NCBI RefSeq assembly: GCF_012277275.1
Contig: NZ_CP051155.1
Coordinates: 1,240,001-1,304,000, forward strand
Direction: 5' to 3'
Source: Gephyromycinifex aptenodytis
Lineage (GTDB): Bacteria > Actinomycetota > Actinomycetes > Actinomycetales > Dermatophilaceae
DNA: 64,000 nt
Part shown: positions 58,771-64,000 of the stretch, in pieces
Layout: every line of letters starts with the position of its first letter
How positions within the stretch are numbered: position 1 is the first letter of the stretch
Position numbers and translations under genes: made by a program
Notes under the pieces: generated by a model
What the model was told of the DNA's origin: nothing
Database searches by the model: none
Seen by the model: only the letters and a program-made list of their open reading frames with translations

Positions 58771-58804
58771 AGGTGTCCCATCCCCGCGCGGGGATGGGAC
58801 ACCT
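58771..58804 (-). terminator. Hairpin terminator of nuo-polyprenyl synthase unit
   Basis: Perfect inverted repeat AGGTGTCCCATCCCC-GCGC-GGGGATGGGACACCT, 30 bases past the polyprenyl synthase stop. A short T-rich stretch (TTGTT) follows on the minus strand. It probably ends the long nuo transcript. Confidence 0.82.
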
Positions 58805-58833
58805 GGTCGTACGCAAGGAACGCGCTGCTCGGG

Positions 58834-59829
58834 TTATACCGCCCGATCGACCACGCCCATCGTCATCGCGTGCAGGGCGCGAGCCACTGCAGTGTCACCT
58901 AGCGGCTCCAGACGCGCCTGAGCCTGGCGGGCGACCCCGAGCGTGTACTCGCGAGCCTGCTGCAGGGCCGGGTGCGCTCGCAAGCCTGCGAGGGCACGCG
59001 CATGTGATTCGTCATCGTGGCGCAGATCCCGATCCAGCAGCTCCAGCAGTTCCGCGTCGGCCGGGTCAGCAGCCGAACGCAGCATGAGAATCGGCAATGT
59101 CTCCACGCCCTCACGCAGGTCGGTTCCCGGGGTCTTTCCAGAGACCCCGCTGACCGAGGCGATATCAAGCAGGTCATCGGCCAATTGGAAGGCCACACCC
59201 AGCAGTTCGCCGTACTCGCGCAATGTCTCCACGGTGGCTGCGTCGCACCCGGAGAACATCGCGCCGTACCTGGCGGCGGTGGCGATGAGGACCCCGGTCT
59301 TATCCCGCAGCACACCCAGGTAGTACTCGACCGGGTCCACCCCTGGCGGGCATGGCCGATCGTCCCGGATCTGGCCCGCACACAACCGCATGAACGTCTC
59401 GGCCTGAATCCGTACCGCCTCGGGCCCCAACTCCGCCATGACGGCCGATGCCGTACCGAAGAGCAGGTCTCCCACGAGGATCGCCGTGGAGTTTCCGTAC
59501 GCGACGTTGGCTGAGACGACCCCGCGCCGCAGGTCCGCTTCGTCCATGACGTCGTCGTGGTAAAGCGAAGCGAGGTGTGTCAATTCCACTGCGGAAGCAG
59601 CGGCGATCACGTCCGCGTTGGTGCCCTTGCCAGCCTGAGCAGCCATCAGACACAGCAGGGGGCGAAAACGCTTACCCCCAGCGCCGAGGAGATGCCCTCC
59701 GGCCTCGGCGATGAACGGGTCGTCGTAATCGACACGCTGGCGCAGGAAACTATCCACCTGCGCCAGGCCATCGCCCAACGCCTTCTCCAACTCCGGGTCG
59801 GTCTCCGGGATCCTCGCGCCGCCGCTCAT
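58834..59829 (-). CDS. Polyprenyl diphosphate synthase (menaquinone side chain)
   Basis: 331-aa trans-prenyltransferase. First Asp-rich motif HDDVMDEADLRRG (about residues 91-103), second motif FQLADDLLDIASV; GGKRFRPLLCLMAA marks the substrate-binding start. In actinobacteria the homologue next to nuoN supplies the long isoprenoid tail of menaquinone, the electron acceptor of the NDH-1 complex encoded beside it. The ATG overlaps the nuoN stop (ATGA), so quinone-tail synthesis and complex I are translationally linked here. Confidence 0.93.
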   Translation of the reverse strand: MSGGARIPETDPELEKALGDGLAQVDSFLRQRVDYDDPFIAEAGGHLLGAGGKRFRPLLCLMAAQAGKGTNADVIAAASAVELTHLASLYHDDVMDEADLRRGVVSANVAYGNSTAILVGDLLFGTASAVMAELGPEAVRIQAETFMRLCAGQIRDDRPCPPGVDPVEYYLGVLRDKTGVLIATAARYGAMFSGCDAATVETLREYGELLGVAFQLADDLLDIASVSGVSGKTPGTDLREGVETLPILMLRSAADPADAELLELLDRDLRHDDESHARALAGLRAHPALQQAREYTLGVARQAQARLEPLGDTAVARALHAMTMGVVDRAV

Positions 59830-61394
59830 CGCAGGAACAGCGATGAGGCAGAGGTGAGATCGAGCAACGGGGTCGGGAACACGCCGAGCGCGAAGGTGAT
59901 GACGACACCCAAGGCGATCGCGCTGACGGTCGCCACCGACGGAGTGAAGACCGTGACTGCCTCGCCGTCCGGGTCGGCGAAGTACATCAGCCAGATCACC
60001 CGGAAGTAGACGAAGGCGGTCACTGCACTACACAACACACCGATGACGGCCAGCACCACACCGGGAAGACCTGCGCCGGAGATCGCGGCCCCGAACACTG
60101 CGAACTTGGCCGTGAAGCCCGAGGTGAGCGGGATCCCCGCAAATGCCATCAGCAGGAACGAGAAGGCACCGGCAACCAGCGGTGAGCGACGCCCCAGGCC
60201 TTCCCATTGAGTCAACGAGGTCGCTTCGGACTGGTCCTCAGTGGCGCGAACCAGCATGACCAGACCGAAAGCCGCGATCGTGGCGAAGCCGTACGCAGCC
60301 AGGTAGAAGATCACCGCGCCGACGGCGGCCGTACTGAAGGCCAGGAAGCCAACAAGGATGAAGCCCGCGTGCGCGATCGAGCTGTAGGCCAGCATCCGCT
60401 TGATGTCGGTCTGGGTCACCGAAAGCAGCGACCCCAGGATCATGGTCAGCCCCGCGATGATCCACAACACGACCTGCCAGTCCCAGCGAGCCGCATCGAT
60501 ACCGGTGTAACCGACCCGCAGCAGCGCACCGAAGGCTGCAACCTTGGTGCAGGCAGCCATGAACCCGGTGACCGGGGTAGGTGCGCCCTGGTAGACGTCG
60601 GGGGTCCAGGAGTGGAACGGCACCGCGCCAACCTTGAACAGCAGGCCGACCAGGACCAGCAGCGACCCCATCCACAACAACGGGTCCATCCCGCTGACGG
60701 TGGCGATGCGGTCAGCGATGTAGCCGAACTGGACCGAACCGGCGAAGCCGTACAGCAGCGCCGCGCCGAACAGGAAGAACGCCGAGGAGAACGAACCCAG
60801 CAGGAAGTACTTCAGCGCTGCCTCCTGGGAGAGCAGGCGCCGACGACGACCCAGGGCGGTCAGCACGTATAGCGGCAGGGAGAGCAGCTCCAGGGCGATG
60901 AACATCGTGAGCAGATCCCCTGCAGCGGGGAAGAGCATCATGCCCGAGACAGAGAACAGCGTCAGCGGGAAGATCTCGGTGGTGGTGCCCCGCCGCTCGG
61001 CGATGCCCTCCATCGGAGAACCCGGAACGGCCGAACCCGAGGAGGTGAAAGCGTCGGCCACGCGGCCGCCGAAACGCTCGGACATGATGATCAGCGCCAG
61101 CAGCGACAGCACCAGCAGCAGCATCTGGATGACCACGGTCGGCCCGTCCATGACGACCGAACCAGCCATCGTTATACCGAGCATCTGCGTCTCGCGCAGC
61201 GCCAGCACCAGGAACGCAGCCACGAGGGCGACGACTGCTACGGCGAGCTCGACCTGATGACGCAGGCGACGAGGCAGGAACGCCTCCAGGAGCACGCACA
61301 CGAGGCCGCCGAGGGCAACGAGCACGACCGGCGCTAGCGCGAGGGCGTTGTACTCCGGGAGTTGAACCACGGAGGGGAACAGGGCGGGCATCAC
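59826..61394 (-). CDS. nuoN: NADH-quinone oxidoreductase subunit N
   Basis: Membrane antiporter-like subunit of complex I, 522 aa with about fourteen helices. LELLSLPLYVLTALGRR, YFLLGSFSSAFFLFGAALLYG and AVPFHSWTPDVYQGAPTPV with the conserved lysine FKVGAVPFH are diagnostic. Start overlaps the nuoM stop (ATGA). Confidence 0.97.
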   Translation of the reverse strand: MMPALFPSVVQLPEYNALALAPVVLVALGGLVCVLLEAFLPRRLRHQVELAVAVVALVAAFLVLALRETQMLGITMAGSVVMDGPTVVIQMLLLVLSLLALIIMSERFGGRVADAFTSSGSAVPGSPMEGIAERRGTTTEIFPLTLFSVSGMMLFPAAGDLLTMFIALELLSLPLYVLTALGRRRRLLSQEAALKYFLLGSFSSAFFLFGAALLYGFAGSVQFGYIADRIATVSGMDPLLWMGSLLVLVGLLFKVGAVPFHSWTPDVYQGAPTPVTGFMAACTKVAAFGALLRVGYTGIDAARWDWQVVLWIIAGLTMILGSLLSVTQTDIKRMLAYSSIAHAGFILVGFLAFSTAAVGAVIFYLAAYGFATIAAFGLVMLVRATEDQSEATSLTQWEGLGRRSPLVAGAFSFLLMAFAGIPLTSGFTAKFAVFGAAISGAGLPGVVLAVIGVLCSAVTAFVYFRVIWLMYFADPDGEAVTVFTPSVATVSAIALGVVITFALGVFPTPLLDLTSASSLFLR

Positions 61395-63028
61395 TTGGTA
61401 CTCCCGTTCGCCGCGCCGACTGCAGGCGCGGGATCAGCGACGCCCACATATTGGAGCGTCTTTTCGACAGCGGGGTTGATGACGTCGAGCACCGGCTTGG
61501 GGTAGCAGCCGAGTACCAGGAAGAGCGCAATCAGCGGAGCGACAACGAGCTTCTCCCTGCCATCCAGGTCCAGCACGTCCAGCCGACGGCGACGGGCTGC
61601 GTGAGCGCCGCTGTCACCCTGAGCCGATTCGAGCTGGTGGGCCTCCTCGAGGTCATCGGTGTGGCTGACCACTCCGTCCACCTCCAGCACCATGGTGCCC
61701 GGCTGCGGGCCGGTGAAGACCCGCTTGTACAGCACCAGGACGTAGACGGCGGCCAGGATGATGCCCACCGAGGAGATCACAGCAGCCACCGGGTAGCGCT
61801 GGAAGGTACCCATCATGACGAGGAACTCCGACACGAAGGAACCCATGCCCGGCATAGCCAGACCGGAGAGTCCGGCGACGAGGAAGGAACCCGCCAGAAC
61901 CGGCGTGACGCGCTGCCACCCGCCGTAATCCCCCACGTACTTGCTGCCGCCACGAGCCACCAACATCCCCGCGATGAGGAAGAGCGCGGCCGTGGAGAAG
62001 CCGTGGTTGACCATGTACAGGATCGAGCCCGCCTGAGAGACAGACGTCAAGGCGAAGATGCCGAGCACGATGAACCCGAAGTGGCTCACCGAGGTGTAGG
62101 CGATCAGTCGCATCATGTCGCGGCTACCGATTGCGGCGGCAGCGCCGTACAGGATCGAGATCAGCGCCAGCACGATGATGACCGGAGTGGCCCACTGGCT
62201 GGCGTTGGGGAACATCTGCAGGCAGAACCGGATCATGCCGTAGGTACCGACCTTGTCCAGCACGCCGACCAACAGGACGGCGGTGGCCGGACGGGCCTCG
62301 GTGGCAGCCTCCGGCAGCCAGGTGTGCACCGGCCACATCGGAGCCTTGACCGCGAAAGCGATGAAGAAGCCGAGGAAGAGCAGGTTCTCCGTCATCGGGG
62401 CCATCGTGAGGTTCGTCAGGTTGCCGATGAGGTAACCCTCCGGGCCGCGGGGGCCGACGAAGAACACGGCGATGACCGCGACGAGCATGATGAGCCCACC
62501 GGCCAGCGAGAACAGCAAGAACTTGATCGCTGCCCGGGTGCGCCCTGCGCCGCCGTAGCTTCCGATGAGGAAGTACACCGGCAAGAGCATGGCCTCGAAG
62601 AAGACGTAGAAGAGGAAGACGTCGATGGAGGCGAAGACGCCGACCATCATCGTCTCCAGCACCAGCATCCACGCGAAGTAAGCCTTCTCGCGACGGCCAC
62701 CCTCAGGAACGTCGTTCCAGGCGGCCAGCAGGCAGATCGGCACCAGGATCGCGGCCATGAGAATCATGGCCAGCGCCATGCCATCCACACCGAGGGCGTA
62801 GCTGACACCCCACTGCGGGATCCACGGCACGCGCTCCACGAGCTGGAACTGCTCGGCCGCACCGGGCTGGAACTGCATGGTGGCCAGGACGGCCACCGCC
62901 AGGGTGATGAGTGAGGTCACCAGCGCCACCAGACGCGAGGCACCGCGCCCCGGCAGGAGCATGACGACCAGGGCTCCCACGAGCGGGATCAGCCCGATCG
63001 TGGTCAACCAGGGAAAACTGCTGAGCAT
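61391..63028 (-). CDS. nuoM: NADH-quinone oxidoreductase subunit M
   Basis: Second antiporter-like subunit, 545 aa from MLSSFPWLTTIGLIPLVGAL. FFIAFAVKAPMWPVHTWLPE followed by ATEARPATAVLLVGVLDKVG is the proton-channel signature, then YTSVSHFGFIVLGIF. A hydrophilic insert between the last helices (about residues 440-480; SHTDDLEEAHQLES, AARRRRLDVLDL) is longer than in E. coli. The start at 63028 overlaps the nuoL stop (TGATG); an ATG five codons upstream is an alternative. Confidence 0.96.
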   Translation of the reverse strand: MLSSFPWLTTIGLIPLVGALVVMLLPGRGASRLVALVTSLITLAVAVLATMQFQPGAAEQFQLVERVPWIPQWGVSYALGVDGMALAMILMAAILVPICLLAAWNDVPEGGRREKAYFAWMLVLETMMVGVFASIDVFLFYVFFEAMLLPVYFLIGSYGGAGRTRAAIKFLLFSLAGGLIMLVAVIAVFFVGPRGPEGYLIGNLTNLTMAPMTENLLFLGFFIAFAVKAPMWPVHTWLPEAATEARPATAVLLVGVLDKVGTYGMIRFCLQMFPNASQWATPVIIVLALISILYGAAAAIGSRDMMRLIAYTSVSHFGFIVLGIFALTSVSQAGSILYMVNHGFSTAALFLIAGMLVARGGSKYVGDYGGWQRVTPVLAGSFLVAGLSGLAMPGMGSFVSEFLVMMGTFQRYPVAAVISSVGIILAAVYVLVLYKRVFTGPQPGTMVLEVDGVVSHTDDLEEAHQLESAQGDSGAHAARRRRLDVLDLDGREKLVVAPLIALFLVLGCYPKPVLDVINPAVEKTLQYVGVADPAPAVGAANGSTK

Positions 63029-64000
63029 CACTGCACCACCCACACGCCGAGGAGAATTGCGACGATGCCGATGAGCATCGTCAGGGCATACGACCGAACG
63101 AAACCGTTCTGCAGGCGACGCACTGCGCCCGACGCGCCGGCGATCGCGGAACCGAAGCCGGTGAAACCGCTGTCGAGACCGTTTTCGTCTGCGTAGGCGA
63201 GTCCGCCAGCGGCCGCCAGCCCGGGTCCGACGAAGACACCCTGGTTGACGTCGTCCTGGAAGAAGTCCCGACGCGCCACCTGAGTGATCAGCGAACCGCG
63301 CGGAGCCACGCGGGCAACCTCGTCACGCCCGTACATCATCCACGCCAGCGCCACACCGGCGAGCACGAGGACGAAGACCGAGAGCTGGATGACCATCACC
63401 GGCAGTACCGGTTCGTGGTGAACAGCGTGCCCGGTGACCGGTTCAAGCCACCGCGGGAAGTCCACCAGCGTGAGGATCAAGCCGAGGAACGCCGAGCCGA
63501 AAGCCAGCACGATCATCGGGATGGTCATCGTCAGCGGAGACTCGTGCGGGTGGTCCGTCTCGTTCCAGCGTGCCTTGCCGTGGAAGGTCATGAAGAACAG
63601 CCGCGACATGTAGAACGCCGTCAGACCGGCCACGAACAGGGTGGTCAGACCGAAGACCCAGGGACGCCAGCCCTCGCCGACGAAGGCGGCCTCAATGATG
63701 AGGTCCTTGCTCCAGAAGCCCGACAGGCCCGGGACACCGATGATGGCCAGCCACCCCAGCCCGAAGGTGAGCCAGGTGATCTTCATGGCCTTGCCCAGGG
63801 CACCGAAGGTGCGCATGTCGACCCGGTTGTTCATGCCGTGCATGACCGAGCCGGCACCGAGGAACATGCCGGCCTTGAAGAAGCCGTGCGTGAGCAGGTG
63901 GAAGATGGCGAAGGCGTAGCCGATCGGGCCGAGACCGGCCGCGAGCATCATGTAACCGATCTGGCTCATCGTCGAGGCGGCCAGCGCCTTCTTGATGTCG
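63028..64000 (-). CDS. nuoL: NADH-quinone oxidoreductase subunit L (C-terminal part)
   Basis: Partial: the frame is open to the right edge of the window, so the N-terminal half is outside. The visible ~323 residues contain DIKKALAASTMSQIGYMMLA, HLLTHGFFKAGMFLGAGSVMH, MRTFGALGKAMKITW and GVPGLSGFWSKDLIIEAAF, all NuoL hallmarks, then MSRLFFMTFHGKARW and the long lateral-helix region near the C-terminus. Followed directly by nuoM. Confidence 0.96.
   Translation of the reverse strand, partial: DIKKALAASTMSQIGYMMLAAGLGPIGYAFAIFHLLTHGFFKAGMFLGAGSVMHGMNNRVDMRTFGALGKAMKITWLTFGLGWLAIIGVPGLSGFWSKDLIIEAAFVGEGWRPWVFGLTTLFVAGLTAFYMSRLFFMTFHGKARWNETDHPHESPLTMTIPMIVLAFGSAFLGLILTLVDFPRWLEPVTGHAVHHEPVLPVMVIQLSVFVLVLAGVALAWMMYGRDEVARVAPRGSLITQVARRDFFQDDVNQGVFVGPGLAAAGGLAYADENGLDSGFTGFGSAIAGASGAVRRLQNGFVRSYALTMLIGIVAILLGVWVVQ

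Noticed and set aside
57646-58902. Plus-strand frame of 418 codons opposite tetR and beyond
   Set aside because: It overlaps the clear TetR gene and its operator and continues into noncoding sequence; low-complexity translation without motifs.

Overview
The window is high-GC chromosomal DNA from an actinobacterium. Evidence: the order tRNA-Trp, secE, nusG, rplK-rplA, rplJ-rplL, rpoB-rpoC, rpsL-rpsG-fusA-tuf, rpsJ to rpsQ; a HadA/HadB-type dehydratase pair beside rpmG; long acidic and Arg/Pro-rich extensions on NusG and S3; a 2-oxoglutarate:ferredoxin oxidoreductase beside nuo genes; and frequent GTG/TTG starts. A member of Micrococcales (Dermatophilaceae/Intrasporangiaceae-like) is my best guess, but that is inference from general resemblance.

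Region 1 (1-25 kb, all minus strand) is the translation and transcription core. Read in the direction of transcription it runs secE, nusG, rplK, rplA, rplJ, rplL, rpoB, rpoC, rpsL, rpsG, fusA, tuf, then a small lipoprotein gene and an enoyl-CoA hydratase gene, then the S10 operon as far as rpsQ at the left edge. Most units end in long perfect hairpins. Three promoters found by eye (str operon, rpoB, rplJ) share a TTGG-type -35, an 18-nt spacer and a TAGxxT -10. The rplJ leader carries an attenuator-like terminator with a competing repeat.

Region 2 (25-29.1 kb) holds tRNA-Trp, an adenosine deaminase-family gene, murB, the hadA-hadB pair, rpmG, tRNA-Met and tRNA-Thr. Region 3 (29.2-44.8 kb) is a more variable block between tRNA-Thr and tRNA-Tyr: a biotin ECF transporter (bioY-bioM-bioN), a proton-translocating transhydrogenase (pntA-pntB), aroQ with an MFS transporter, a crotonase-fold protein lacking the usual catalytic glutamates coupled to a cytoplasmic BtuF-like protein, an amino-acid permease, a secreted Pro/Thr-repeat protein, an Hsp70-like ATPase and yajQ.

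Region 4 (45-53 kb) is metabolic accessory DNA: an AEC exporter, an MFS transporter, a MOSC protein, a class V aminotransferase, an IclR regulator, asparaginase and glycerate kinase. The last four look like a small amino-acid/glyoxylate catabolism locus. Region 5 (53-64 kb) is respiratory: htpX, korA-korB, a TetR regulator with a clear operator, a polyprenyl diphosphate synthase (menaquinone side chain) and nuoN, nuoM and partial nuoL. A structured noncoding stretch with twin C-rich hairpin loops lies between korB and tetR and may be a small RNA.

At least five genes (Hsp70-like, AEC, MOSC, aminotransferase, TetR) have a -10-like hexamer 6-7 nt before the start codon, which suggests leaderless mRNAs. 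I found no insertion sequence, prophage, CRISPR array or defence island.
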